From contig JALELZ010000024.1 of NCBI GenBank assembly GCA_022768465.1, forward strand, positions 1 through 42,956: a stretch of 42,956 bases of DNA. The letters run 5' to 3'. The number at the start of each line of letters is the position of its first letter. Positions within the stretch are counted from its first letter, which is position 1. This DNA is from Lachnospiraceae bacterium. Lineage in GTDB: Bacteria; Bacillota; Clostridia; Lachnospirales; Lachnospiraceae. The notes beneath the pieces are model-generated. The model saw only the letters and a list, made by a program, of their open reading frames with translations, was not told the DNA's origin and did not search any database. This document shows, one piece after another, positions 31,164 to 41,500 of this stretch. Position numbers and translations under genes: made by a program.

Positions 31164-32069
31164 TTATATAAGCAATATACGCTTAAATGCATTGAAAAAA
31201 CCGTCGTGTCTGATATCGTCTGTAACAATATCGGCTGCTTCCTTTGCTGCCTCATCTCCGTTACCCATAGCAATGCTTAAGCCGGCAGCTTTAAGCAGCG
31301 GCACATCATTATGCGAATCACCGATAGCATAGGTTTTTCCTGAACATTCTTCATCACTTAAGCCATAATACGCACAGACCTTTTTAAAGCCCTCTGCCTT
31401 TGAAAAGCCTCTTTCTATCATGTCGGCACCTCTGCCGCCGTTAAACGGGAAAAGCTGTATACATGGAAATGCCGCCTCAACTATGGGCTTTTCCACTGAA
31501 ATATCTCCGGCATAGGACAGCGCCGAGACCGGAAGCCTTCTTTCAAACAATTCCTCAAAAGGAACAAAATTCCTTTCAACAAGCTTTTTATATGATCTGT
31601 CAGCCGCAAGCTTTATCTCAGGATTAAGAAAGAAATCTTCACCGCCTATGCTTGTTCCTACGCAATAGCCATTTTTTTTACAAAATTCATATATCTCGTT
31701 GACGAGCGAAGCCTCCATGATGTGTTCAAATATGAGCTTATCGCCTATCGTTATCTTATTGCCGTTATGATGTATTATCGCATCCGGCTTTATCATATCT
31801 CGATATCTGACACTGTAATGAGTATCCATGTCTCTGCCTGTTGAAAGTACAATAAGATATCCGTTTGCCTTAAGCTTATCTAAAGCCTCCATGGTGCTGT
31901 CAGGAATCAGATTTTGCCCGTTATCAAGGATAGTGCCGTCAAGATCAGAAAAAACAATGCCCTTTAAATCCAAATGTGCATTGTCCTCATGCTTAACCCC
32001 TATAACATTACTTTCTTTATAGTCATGTACTGGTTCCGTTATTTGTACTTTTTTATTATTGATACTCAT
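31164..32069 (-). CDS. Cof-type HAD-IIB hydrolase
   Basis: A 301-residue phosphatase. The HAD motif I SDLDGTILDN is at about residues 41-50, motif II is VLSTGRDMD, and motif IV is GDSHNDVPLLKAAG. The IIB-type cap domain lies between. Cof-like members dephosphorylate sugar phosphates, flavin precursors or pyridoxal phosphate; the substrate cannot be told. The first 37 residues (polar, MSINNKKVQITEPVHDYKES) are an unusual extension with only a weak RBS, but there is no nearer ATG before the motif. Confidence 0.88.
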   Translation of the reverse strand: MSINNKKVQITEPVHDYKESNVIGVKHEDNAHLDLKGIVFSDLDGTILDNGQNLIPDSTMEALDKLKANGYLIVLSTGRDMDTHYSVRYRDMIKPDAIIHHNGNKITIGDKLIFEHIMEASLVNEIYEFCKKNGYCVGTSIGGEDFFLNPEIKLAADRSYKKLVERNFVPFEELFERRLPVSALSYAGDISVEKPIVEAAFPCIQLFPFNGGRGADMIERGFSKAEGFKKVCAYYGLSDEECSGKTYAIGDSHNDVPLLKAAGLSIAMGNGDEAAKEAADIVTDDIRHDGFFNAFKRILLI

Positions 32070-32159
32070 CCGTATTTTTCTCTGTTTCTTTATTTTTCGA
32101 CCTGAATTAAGATACTTCCATTTACACAGAATAATATATACCTAAGTAGTTTAAGAATA

Positions 32160-32185
32160 ATCCCCATCTTTCTCAAGACGGGGAT
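32160..32185 (-). terminator. Terminator of the UPF0210/ACT operon
   Basis: On the minus strand ATCCCCGTCTT pairs with AAGATGGGGAT (one mismatch) around a GAGA loop and is followed by TATTCTT, a modest T-rich tail. Confidence 0.7.
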
Positions 32186-32196
32186 CATAAATTTCT

Positions 32197-33561
32197 TTAA
32201 TTTTTAAAGCTGTGGATAGGCGCCGGTATACGACCCTTTCTGTTAATGAACTCATCACATGCAAATTCGTTAACATGCATTATAGGTGCATGTCCTAAAA
32301 GTCCTCCGAATACAGCACTCTCACCGACTCCCTTTCCTATAACCGGAATAACTCTGACAGCTGTAGTCTTCTGGTTAATCATACCGATAGCTGCTTCATC
32401 TGCTATGATTCCTGAAATAGTAGAAGCCTTTGTATCGCCCGGTATTGCTATCATATCAAGTCCTACAGAGCATACGCAGGTCATTGCCTCTAACTTTTCA
32501 ATAGTAAGTGCACCGGCTTCTACAGCATCGATCATACTCTGATCTTCACTCACCGGTATAAACGCACCTGAAAGGCCTCCTACATAAGAAGAAGCCATGA
32601 TTCCGCCCTTTTTCACCTGATCATTAAGAATAGCAAGCGCAGCGGTCGTTCCCGGAGCTCCGGCCCTCTCAAGACCTATCTCCTGAAGGATATCAGCAAC
32701 GCTATCTCCTATAGCAGGTGTAGGTGCAAGTGAAAGATCTATAATACCAAAAGGTATGCCGAGTCTTCTTGATGCCTCCTGGGCTACAAGCTGACCTACT
32801 CTTGTTATCTTAAATGCTGTCTTCTTAATAGTTTCGCAAAGGACCTCAAAGCTCTCGCCTCTAACCTGTGTGAGTGCCTGCCTTACAACTCCCGGACCGC
32901 TGACTCCGACATTGATCACAGCATCACCCTCTGTAACACCATGGAATGCTCCTGCCATGAATGGGTTATCATCAGGTGCATTACAGAATATTACCAACTT
33001 TGCACATCCTATAGAGTCATTATCAACTGTCATTTCAGCAGTCTTTCTTATAATGCCTCCGAGCAGACGCACTGCATCCATGTCAATACCTGTCTTTGTA
33101 GAGCCTACATTGACAGATGAGCATACAAGACTTGTCTCCGTGAGTGCCTGAGGTATTGACTCTATAAGCAATCTGTCAGCCTCAGTCATTCCCTTGTTGA
33201 CAAGCGCGGAATAACCTCCGAGGAAATTAATACCGATAGTATCAGCCGCTCTGTCAAGTGTATGAGCAATGCTTACAAAATCCTCAGGGCTTCTGCATGC
33301 AGAAGCACCTACAAGTGAAATAGGTGTGATTGACACACGCTTATTAACGATAGGAATACCGTATTCCTTAGATATTTCCTCTCCGGTGCTTACAAGCTTT
33401 TCGCCGAGTCTTGTGATCTTATCGTAGATTTTCTTATTGACATTATTAATATCAGAATCCGCACAGTCAAGAAGGCTGATGCCGAGAGTGATAGTTCTTA
33501 CATCAAGCTGTTCCTGCTCTATCATTTTGTTGGTCTCAGAGACCTCAAATAAATTTATCAT
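32197..33561 (-). CDS. UPF0210 (PFL family, DUF711) protein
   Basis: A 454-residue protein of the UPF0210 family, annotated 'PFL family' for a distant similarity to pyruvate formate-lyase folds. Recognisable segments are [20 protein letters not shown] at the start, the Gly-rich [14 protein letters not shown] and the [14 protein letters not shown] end. No glycyl-radical motif or catalytic Cys pair of PFL is evident, so radical chemistry should not be assumed. It lies 12 nt after the ACT-domain gene, a pairing that is widely conserved. Function is unknown. Confidence 0.9.
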   Translation of the reverse strand: MINLFEVSETNKMIEQEQLDVRTITLGISLLDCADSDINNVNKKIYDKITRLGEKLVSTGEEISKEYGIPIVNKRVSITPISLVGASACRSPEDFVSIAHTLDRAADTIGINFLGGYSALVNKGMTEADRLLIESIPQALTETSLVCSSVNVGSTKTGIDMDAVRLLGGIIRKTAEMTVDNDSIGCAKLVIFCNAPDDNPFMAGAFHGVTEGDAVINVGVSGPGVVRQALTQVRGESFEVLCETIKKTAFKITRVGQLVAQEASRRLGIPFGIIDLSLAPTPAIGDSVADILQEIGLERAGAPGTTAALAILNDQVKKGGIMASSYVGGLSGAFIPVSEDQSMIDAVEAGALTIEKLEAMTCVCSVGLDMIAIPGDTKASTISGIIADEAAIGMINQKTTAVRVIPVIGKGVGESAVFGGLLGHAPIMHVNEFACDEFINRKGRIPAPIHSFKN

Positions 33562-33573
33562 TCTTTAATCTCC

Positions 33574-33846
33574 TCAGACTCTGTGCATCTTTGTGAAAAT
33601 GTCTTCTCTCTGAGCAAGAATGCGAACGCCTATTTCCTCACCGAGACTCTTAAGCTCATCGCTGATATCGAAAAACTCTCTGCTTGATCCGCTCATATCA
33701 GCAATGACCATCATATTGAAAAATCCGTCTAATATAGTCTGTGTTATATCAAGAATGTTAATATTCTGCTCTGAAAGGTATGTGCAGACCTTAGCTATAA
33801 TTCCTACTCTGTCCTTTCCGACAACGGTTATAATAATTCTATCCAT
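33574..33846 (-). CDS. ACT domain protein, UPF0237 family
   Basis: A 90-residue, single ACT domain (MDRIIITVVGKDRVGIIAKV, then NINILDITQTILDGFFNMMV). ACT domains bind amino acids and regulate partner enzymes. The stable pairing with the UPF0210 gene suggests it regulates or forms a complex with that protein. The GAAGAAGATGG sequence gives a weak RBS. A minus-strand TTGACA (33959-33964) with an AT-rich -10 (AAATAA, 33936-33941) is a possible promoter. Confidence 0.9.
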   Translation of the reverse strand: MDRIIITVVGKDRVGIIAKVCTYLSEQNINILDITQTILDGFFNMMVIADMSGSSREFFDISDELKSLGEEIGVRILAQREDIFTKMHRV

Positions 33847-34004
33847 CTTCTTCTCCGTAAATTTCTATCGGCTGATTAAAATAATTACAAAGCAATTCTA
33901 CACGAATATATGCTTATAGACAATATATCGGAAGTTTATTTAAAGATACTCGCTTTGCTGTCAACTATGTATATGTTAAAAACTATAATGCCGCTTTTTA
34001 TAAA

Positions 34005-34048
34005 AATGACGCGGATACATCATAAATAAAGATAATATCCGCGTCATT
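34005..34048 (-). terminator. Terminator of the branched-chain aminotransferase gene
   Basis: AATGACGCGGATA (34005-34017) pairs perfectly with TATCCGCGTCATT (34036-34048). On the minus strand the hairpin is followed by TTTATAAAAAG. It lies just after the stop at 34077. Confidence 0.82.
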
Positions 34049-34076
34049 ATAATGCGTCATAAATTATGCACAATAA

Positions 34077-35147
34077 TTATTTTGATACAGGATGAGTCCA
34101 GCCAAATCTATCGTTTGACTTACCCCACTGTATTCCTGTTATTTCATCATAAAGCTTATGAACTGTTGGTCCGATCTTTCCGCCGTTGATCTCATATTCC
34201 TTATCTCCGACAGCAAGCCAGCCTACCGGTGAAACTACAGCAGCTGTACCGCAGCCCCATGCCTCTTCGAGCTTACCGTTTTCTGCTGCCTTAACGACCT
34301 CCTCAAGGCTTACTCTTCTTTCCTCTACCTTCTCACCGTCAGCTCTTAAAAGCTCAAGGATAGATTTTCTTGTAATTCCCGGAAGGATAGATCCGTTAAG
34401 CTCAGGTGTAACAATAGTACCGTCGATCTTGAACATCATATTCATAGAACCGACTTCCTCAATATACTTACGCTCAACGCCGTCAAGCCAGAGTACCTGT
34501 GTATATCCCTTTTCCTCTGCAATCTCTCCTGCACGCTGTGCTGCAGCATAGTTTCCACCGCACTTGGTAAATCCTGTACCGCCTCTTACCGCACGTACAT
34601 CCTCTGTCTCAACCATGATCTTAACAGGGTTGATTCCCTGTGGATAATATGAGCCTGAAGGAGCACAGATTATTACAAAAAGAGCTGAATTTAATGTATG
34701 AAGACCTACGCTCTTATCTGTTCCGATAATGTAAGGTCTGATATAAAGTGATGTTCCTTCTGCATGAGGTACCCAGTCCTGATCAAGATCAACAAGTGTA
34801 TCTATAGCCTGTACAAAATCCTCTTCAGGAATAGTCGGCATGCTGAGACGCTTTGCGGAATTATTTATACGCTTTGCATTCTCAAACGGTCTGAAGGTCT
34901 GAACCTTTCCGTCTGCTCTGCGATATGCCTTAAGTCCCTCAAAAACCTCAAGTGCATAGTGAAGTGCTGTTGTTCCCGGATGCAGTGAAAGATTTCCGAA
35001 AGGAACGATTCTTGCATCATGCCAGCCTGTCTCTCTGTCCCAATCCATAAGGAACATATGATCAGTAAATACTTTGCCGAATCCTAATTTGCTCTCATCC
35101 GTTGGCTTTGGAGCCGGATTTTGATTTCTCTCGATTTTTATTTCCAT
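34077..35147 (-). CDS. ilvE: Branched-chain amino acid aminotransferase
   Basis: A 356-residue fold-type IV PLP enzyme that interconverts leucine, isoleucine or valine and their 2-oxo acids with glutamate. Segments typical of the long (eukaryote-like) BCAT group are present: GKVFTDHMFLMDWD, LHYALEVFEGLKAYR, GFTKCGGNYAAAQ with the PLP lysine, and WLDGVERKYIEEVGSMNMMF. GGAGGATAA lies before the ATG. It has its own promoter with good consensus boxes (35215-35242) and terminator. Confidence 0.95.
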   Translation of the reverse strand: MEIKIERNQNPAPKPTDESKLGFGKVFTDHMFLMDWDRETGWHDARIVPFGNLSLHPGTTALHYALEVFEGLKAYRRADGKVQTFRPFENAKRINNSAKRLSMPTIPEEDFVQAIDTLVDLDQDWVPHAEGTSLYIRPYIIGTDKSVGLHTLNSALFVIICAPSGSYYPQGINPVKIMVETEDVRAVRGGTGFTKCGGNYAAAQRAGEIAEEKGYTQVLWLDGVERKYIEEVGSMNMMFKIDGTIVTPELNGSILPGITRKSILELLRADGEKVEERRVSLEEVVKAAENGKLEEAWGCGTAAVVSPVGWLAVGDKEYEINGGKIGPTVHKLYDEITGIQWGKSNDRFGWTHPVSK

Positions 35148-35466
35148 TGTATTATCCTCCCGATATATTCCGGCATGCAGTCGGTCAATTTATTAACGAA
35201 ATATATTTTTCTCTATTATAGATATGAAGATTTAAAAGTCAACTTTTTATAACTAAAAATATAGATATATTGTATATTTTCATATCTTTATAACTATGGG
35301 TTATATTATTTGTGTAAGTATTATGAAAGCTCAAATCATATTTATATATAATGCATAAAGTCAAATATTAATTAATCACCTATATTTCAGCATTTTAACA
35401 CTTAAGTTGTTTTTTATTGTCTGCAGTTATTTTCATTTCGAATATTAGTTTTAAAATTTAGTTTTA
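35148..35466. other. A+T-rich spacer upstream of ilvE
   Basis: About 320 nt. It contains the ilvE promoter and an 8-bp inverted pair on either side of it (GATATGAA at 35221-35228 and TTCATATC near 35279-35286). I searched it for a T-box leader (conserved GGGTGG/ACCGCG anti-terminator) and saw none. There is no terminator hairpin for the gene that ends at 34077 within it, and no ORF. Confidence 0.5.
35215..35242 (-). promoter_or_regulatory. Promoter of ilvE
   Basis: On the minus strand TTGACT (35237-35242) and TATAAT (35215-35220) are separated by 16 nt, about 70 nt upstream of the start codon. This is one of the best sigma-A-type matches in the window. Confidence 0.65.
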
Positions 35467-36651
35467 TTATTTAGTTTTATATTCTTCGTACAGTGCCTTA
35501 AAGGCAGGAATTGAGTTTTCTATTACCGAACGCGAAACACAGTAAGAAATGCGCACATAGCCCTCACATCCGAAGTCATCGCTCGGCACCAGCAAAAGCT
35601 CATGCTTTTTGGCTCTTTCGCTGAAAGCCTTTGCATCAGGCTCAAGAGCCTTCATAAATAAGTAGAATGCTCCCTTAGGCTCTGCATATTCATAGCCGAT
35701 TGAGCTTAATCCGTCCAAAAGCAGCTTTCTGTTTAGGGCGTATTCCGATATGTCTGAAGTCTCTCCGACACATCTTTCTATTACTCTCTGGAAAAGGCTC
35801 GGCGGATTTACATAGCCCTGTGCTCTTCCTGCTCCCATCACTGATGCATAAACCAATGCAGCATCCTGCATTTTATCATTGACAGCTATATATCCGATAC
35901 GTTCTCCGGGAAGTGATAACGATTTACTGAAGGAATAGCACATTATTGAATCATCATAATATTGAAGTGTGCACGGTACATCTGCTCCGTCATAAACTAT
36001 CTCTCTGTAAGGTTCGTCGCTTATAAGGTAGATAGGGCTCTTATTGGCATTTTCATGCCTTTTAAGCACTGCCGCAATGTCCTTTATATTCTTCTCACTA
36101 AGCACAGCTCCGGAAGGATTATTAGGCGAGTTAATAATTACAGCCTTTGTTTTTGAGCTTATAGCTTTGTCAAACGCCTCGATATCCACCGTAAAATCTG
36201 CCGCTGCAGGAACGACAACAAGCTTTCCTCCGGCACCTTCAACAAACACTCTGTACTCAGGGAAAAACGGTGCAATGACAACTACCTCATCCCCCGGAAG
36301 AAGCACTGCTCTTAATGAAATCGTGAGACTTGCCGCAGCACCGCAGGTGACATATAAAAGCTCCGGAGACAGCTTAAGCGCATATCGTGCATTAAGATTC
36401 TCAGCAAGCTTTTGTCTTAATGAAATAAGCCCTGCTGCAGTTGTATAAGCATGCGCAGGTATGGTTTTATCGCTTACAATATCTATAACAGCGCGGTTAA
36501 CGCATTCAGGCGCAGGTACGCTCGGATTACCGAGACTGAAATCATATACCTTATCAGCTCCTATTTCAGCCTTTCTTTTAGCTCCGTATTCGGCAAGCTC
36601 TCTTATACAGCTTCTGCTCTGTCCCCACGCAAGAGTCTTTTCAGGTAACAT
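35467..36651 (-). CDS. Class I/II PLP-dependent aminotransferase
   Basis: A 394-residue fold-type I aminotransferase. The PLP lysine lies in YSFSKSLSLPGERIGY, the substrate-binding segment is NSPNNPSGAVLSE, and the C-terminal arginine is in GCEGYVRISYCVS. It is of the AspC/AAT type acting on an amino acid and 2-oxoglutarate; the substrate cannot be decided. ATG 36651 is preferred because GAGGAG lies 7 nt upstream; a longer frame to 36723 adds 24 residues with no family similarity. Confidence 0.9.
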   Translation of the reverse strand: MLPEKTLAWGQSRSCIRELAEYGAKRKAEIGADKVYDFSLGNPSVPAPECVNRAVIDIVSDKTIPAHAYTTAAGLISLRQKLAENLNARYALKLSPELLYVTCGAAASLTISLRAVLLPGDEVVVIAPFFPEYRVFVEGAGGKLVVVPAAADFTVDIEAFDKAISSKTKAVIINSPNNPSGAVLSEKNIKDIAAVLKRHENANKSPIYLISDEPYREIVYDGADVPCTLQYYDDSIMCYSFSKSLSLPGERIGYIAVNDKMQDAALVYASVMGAGRAQGYVNPPSLFQRVIERCVGETSDISEYALNRKLLLDGLSSIGYEYAEPKGAFYLFMKALEPDAKAFSERAKKHELLLVPSDDFGCEGYVRISYCVSRSVIENSIPAFKALYEEYKTK

Positions 36652-36744
36652 AAATATCTCCTCATTGCTTCTTGTGCATATTAATGTAGGACTGTTATAG
36701 CACTTTAAACCAGTGAATTGCAATAGTAATGCTTATGAATTTCA

Positions 36745-38121
36745 TTAAATATTCTTCTGAACTATGTACTGCGCATATTTGTCTGCGTCTGCCTTATGAC
36801 ATCTGACGCTTATCAGTGTGCCGTTTTCAGTATAATCACTTTCAACGACATTGGCATTTTCCATAAAATAGCTTAAGACAGCGCCCTTATCATAAGGAAT
36901 CAGCAGTGAAATATCCGTATAGTCGCTGTATACCTTTTCCAGTATCAGCTCCTTAAGCGCCGCTATGGATGCATCGTCCTTTGCTGAAATATAAATGCAG
37001 TCTCTCGGTGCATTTGATGCATTGTCCCTCATTCCTTTTACACGCTTAGGATAATCCACCTCCGGCACGCATTTATCACATTTATTATAAACTATCACCG
37101 AAGGGATATGACCTGCTCCAAGCTCGGCAAGTGTCTCTTCTGTAACCTTCATGTGCTCATAATGATAAGGATCCGAGTAATCTATTACCTGAACAATAAG
37201 ATCAGCCTCTTTTGCCTCCTCCAGAGTCGATTTAAACGCCTCTACCAATGCTGTCGGAAGCTTGTGGATGAATCCGACTGTATCGGACAGCAGAAAATCC
37301 ATATTATTTCCCGTACAGATCCTTCGAACTGAAGTATCAAGCGTTGCAAAAAGCATATCAGCTTCATAAACATTTTTATCACTGCCTTCACGATCATTTC
37401 CGAAGATCTCAAGCATTCTGTTCATGAGAGTGGACTTGCCGGCATTTGTATATCCTACAAGTGAAACAAGCGGAAGTCTTGAAGAGCGTCGTTTTTTTCT
37501 CTGCGTCTCGCGCTCGCTTACGATTTCCTTTAAGTCATGCCTTAATTCTGCAAGTCTGTGATCAATACGTCTTCTGTCAAGCTCTAATTTTTTTTCTCCG
37601 GCACCTCTTGAGCTCATAGAGCCTGACGTTCCTCCCTGTCTTGTCATTGCAGGGGTTATACCTATAAGTCTGGGTTTGAGATAATTAAGACTGGCAAGCT
37701 CAACCTGCAATTTTGCCTCACTGCTCCTTGCTCTCTTTCTGAATATTTCTAATATAAGAGCCGTCCTGTCCATTACAGGCATATCAAGAGTTTTCTGCAG
37801 GTTTCTAAGCTGTGACGGTGAAAGTGTGTCATTAAAGATGATAAGCTCAGCCTCCAAAAATTCTGCTCTTTCAATAACCTCATCAAGCTTACCCGGGCCC
37901 AGATAAAGCGCATTATGTGTACGCTCCATTCGCTGTATCACCTGTCCGACAGCCCTCATGCCGCAGGCTGAAGCAAGCTCCGAAAGCTCATCCATGGAGT
38001 GATAAAATTCCTCTTCGGTCTCCCTTTTGCCTCTGCCGCCATCATTATATGCACCTGTCTCATACACCCCTACAAGAAGGACTTTTTCTTTGTTTTCTTC
38101 AATTACTTTAACATTAGTCAT
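36745..38121 (-). CDS. hflX: GTPase HflX
   Basis: A 458-residue ribosome-associated GTPase that splits stalled or stress-damaged 70S ribosomes. An N-terminal HflX domain (residues 20-200, with GPGKLDEVIERAEFLEAELI and the NDTLSPSQLRNLQ segment) precedes the G domain: P-loop VGYTNAGKSTLMNR, G3 DTVGFIHKLP and G4 YNKCD. A linker with QGGTSGSMSSRGAGEKKLEL joins them. Length and motif order are normal. Confidence 0.95.
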   Translation of the reverse strand: MTNVKVIEENKEKVLLVGVYETGAYNDGGRGKRETEEEFYHSMDELSELASACGMRAVGQVIQRMERTHNALYLGPGKLDEVIERAEFLEAELIIFNDTLSPSQLRNLQKTLDMPVMDRTALILEIFRKRARSSEAKLQVELASLNYLKPRLIGITPAMTRQGGTSGSMSSRGAGEKKLELDRRRIDHRLAELRHDLKEIVSERETQRKKRRSSRLPLVSLVGYTNAGKSTLMNRMLEIFGNDREGSDKNVYEADMLFATLDTSVRRICTGNNMDFLLSDTVGFIHKLPTALVEAFKSTLEEAKEADLIVQVIDYSDPYHYEHMKVTEETLAELGAGHIPSVIVYNKCDKCVPEVDYPKRVKGMRDNASNAPRDCIYISAKDDASIAALKELILEKVYSDYTDISLLIPYDKGAVLSYFMENANVVESDYTENGTLISVRCHKADADKYAQYIVQKNI

Positions 38122-38582
38122 ATATATACCTTTATTTTAATTCCACTGTCTTCCTCATATTATACAGTAATTTTCAACACGTAATGAATATGATTATATA
38201 TCCCTATCTACATACTGAAAACCATAATATTCTATACATTGCCGCGTCTTTGCTGACAGTCATTTTAAAGAAAAGCATTAAAAATAATTTTTATATCGTA
38301 ATATTTGGTTATTAAATAATAAATTGTGTAAATTATTCATATAGCGAACGGCTATTACAGCATTTTTGATAAAAATATACAAAAATTGTATTATTTTTAG
38401 TACTTGTCGTTCCTATTGCTCATTTGTTGTCTTTTTACTTTCAAGACCCCCTAATATTTGCTATAATTTGATTCAAATCGATATTTTTAGAATGATTTGT
38501 ACGATTCAGATCAGGATAAACCTATCGATTCAAGTGCCTATATAGCATTTACTAACAATTTTTATATAAGGAGGACATGTAA
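38122..38582. other. Divergent spacer between hflX and nifJ
   Basis: About 460 nt, A+T rich, with no ORF. It holds the nifJ promoter candidate (38439-38467) and a roughly 115-nt nifJ leader. A small perfect hairpin (ATAGC, 5-nt loop, GCTAT) and an imperfect AAAATATACAA/TTGTATTATTTT pair are visible upstream. No clear Rex box like those in front of the hydrogenase operon was found. Confidence 0.5.
38439..38467 (+). promoter_or_regulatory. Candidate promoter of nifJ
   Basis: TATAAT (38462-38467) with TTTCAA at 38439-38444, 17 nt upstream. The -10 is a full consensus match; the -35 is weak. It leaves a leader of about 110 nt before the start codon. Confidence 0.5.
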
Positions 38583-41500
38583 ATGACTCGTAAAATGAAG
38601 TCAATGGACGGTAATAACGCAGCCGCTCACGTTTCTTATGCATTCAGTGAAGTTGCAGCTATTTACCCAATAACACCGTCCAGCCCAATGGCCGATCTTG
38701 TCGACCAGTGGTCAGCAAACGGACTTAAGAACATCTTTGGTACCAGAGTAAAGGTAGTTGAGATGCAGTCAGAGGCCGGTGCAGCAGGTGCTGTTCACGG
38801 TTCACTCGGATCAGGTGCTCTTACATCTACTTATACCGCTTCACAGGGACTTCTTCTGATGATCCCTAATATGTACAAGATCGCTGCAGAGCAGCTTCCT
38901 TGCGTATTCCACGTTTCAGCACGTACCGTTGCTACTCAGGCACTCAACATTTTCGGAGATCATTCCGATGTTATGGCATGTCGTCAGACCGGCTTTGCAA
39001 TGCTTTGCGAAGGCAATGTACAGGAAGTTATGGATCTTTCTCCGGTAGCTCATCTTGCAGCTATTGAAGGCAAGGTTCCGTTCATCAACTTCTTCGACGG
39101 ATTCCGTACCAGCCATGAGATCCAGAAGATCCAGGTATGGGATTTCGATGACCTTAAGGACATGTGCAACATGGAGGCTGTTAAGGAGTTCCGTGAGCAT
39201 TCACTTAACCCTGAGCATCCTCATATGAGAGGTTCACACGAGAACGGAGATACATTCTTCCAGCATCGTGAGGCCTGCAATAAGTTCTATGATGCACTTC
39301 CTGACGTAGTTGAAAAGTACATGGGCAAGATCAACGAGAAGCTCGGTACAAATTATCAGCTCTTCAACTACTACGGTGCACCGGATGCAGAGCGTGTTAT
39401 CATTGCTATGGGATCTATCTGTGACGTTGCTGAGGAGGTTATTGATTACCTTAACGCTCACGGCGAAAAGGTTGGTCTTGTAAAGGTTCGTCTCTATCGT
39501 CCTTTCAGAGCAGACAAGCTTATCGAGGCTATCCCACAGACAGCTAAGAAGATCGCTGTTCTTGACCGTACAAAGGAGCCTGGAGCACAGGGCGAGCCGC
39601 TTTATCTTGATGTTGTTACAGCTCTTGCAAATGCAGGAATCACTGACAGAACAGTTATCGGCGGACGTTATGGTCTTGGTTCAAAGGATACACCTCCTTC
39701 ATCAGTATTTGCAGTATATGATGAGCTTAAGAAGGCAGCGCCTCTTCGTCAGTTTACTATCGGTATCACAGATGATGTTACCAACCTCTCACTTAAAGAG
39801 GATAAGAACTGCCCTAACACTGCAGCTGAAGGAACTATCGAGTGTAAGTTCTGGGGTCTTGGCGGTGACGGAACTGTTGGTGCCAACAAGAACTCTATTA
39901 AGATCATCGGTGACCACACAGATAAGTTCGTACAGGCATATTTCCAGTACGATTCAAAGAAGACCGGCGGCGTAACTATCTCCCACCTTCGTTTCGGAGA
40001 CAAGCCTATCCGCAGCCCATACTACATCAACAAGGCTGACTTTGTTGCCTGCCATAACCCTTCATACATTACAAAGGGCTTCAAGATGGTAGATGACGTA
40101 AAGCCGGGCGGAATCTTCATGATCAACTGCCAGTGGGATTTTGATGAGCTCAATCACCACTTAAAGGCAGAGGCAAAGCGTTATATCGCTAAGAATAACA
40201 TTCAGCTCTACACCATCAATGCTATCGACCTTGCTATCGAGATTGGTATGGGTAAGAGAAACAATACTATCCTTCAGTCAGCATTCTTCTCACTTGCAAA
40301 GGTAATGCCTGAGGCTGAGGCTATCCAGTACATGAAGGATGCCGCAACTCATTCTTACCTCAAGAAGGGACAGGATGTCGTAGACATGAACCACAAGGCT
40401 ATCGATCTCGGTGCAACAGCATACAAGAAGATCGAGGTCCCAGCTGATTGGGCTAATGCAGTTGATACTGATGAGCCTGAGATTCTTAAGGGTAAGGCTG
40501 AGCTTGTTAAGCAGGTTCAGGATCTTCTTGATCCTATCGGACGTATGGACGGTGACAGCATTCCTGTATCAAAGTTCATGCCTCACGTTGACGGACAGTT
40601 TGAGCTTGGTGCTTCTGCATATGAGAAGAGAGGCGTTGCAGTATCAGTTCCTACATGGGATCCTGAAAAGTGTATCCAGTGTAACCGCTGTGCTTATGTA
40701 TGTCCTCACGCTACTATTCGTCCGTTTGCACTTACAGAAGAAGAAGTTAAGGCAGCTCCGGCTGCAATCAAGACTGCTGATATCAAGGCAGGCGCAGGCA
40801 AGGGAACATATAAATTCTCAATGGCTATCTCACCGCTTGACTGTATGGGATGTGCTGTCTGCATCAGCATGTGTCCTGTAAAGGCAATCACAATGGTTCC
40901 ACAGGAGCAGGAACTTCCACAGCAGGAAGTATTCAACTACTGTGTATATGAGACTTCAGAGAAGAAGGATATGCAGGATAACTCAGTTAAGGGCAGCCAG
41001 TTCAAGCAGCCTATGCTCGAGTTCTCAGGCTCATGCGCCGGCTGTGCAGAGACAAGCTATGCTCGTCTTGTAACTCAGCTTTACGGAGATCACATGTATA
41101 TCTCTAATGCTACAGGATGTTCTTCTATCTGGGGCGGTCCTGGTGCTACATCACCTTACTGCACAAACAAGGAAGGTCACGGACCTGCATGGTGCAACTC
41201 ACTGTTCGAGGATAACGCTGAGCACGGTCTCGGAATGTTCGTTGGACAGGATACCATAAGAACAAGCCTTGCTGAGCAGACAAAGGAGCTTATTGCTCTT
41301 CCTCACGTACAGCCTGCACTTAAAGATGCAGCTCAGAAGTGGCTTGATACCATGAAAGATACAGCTGCAAATGCAGAAGCTTCAAAGGCTTATGTTGCTG
41401 CTCTTGAAGCAAACGCTTCAGCAGTTGACATTGCCGCAGATATCCTTGATAAGAAGGAATACCTCGCTAAGAAGTCTATGTGGATCTTCGGCGGAGACGG

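Noticed and set aside
32197-33561. Reading the 'PFL family' protein as pyruvate formate-lyase
   Set aside because: The length (454 residues) and lack of the glycyl-radical and adjacent-cysteine motifs make it UPF0210, not the metabolic enzyme.
35148-35466. Possible T-box or attenuator upstream of ilvE
   Set aside because: No conserved T-box sequence or strong hairpin; a simple promoter explains the region.
38280-38400. Rex-box candidates before nifJ
   Set aside because: Only loose TTGTG/AATTATT-type matches without a palindromic TTGTTA/TAACAA pair.
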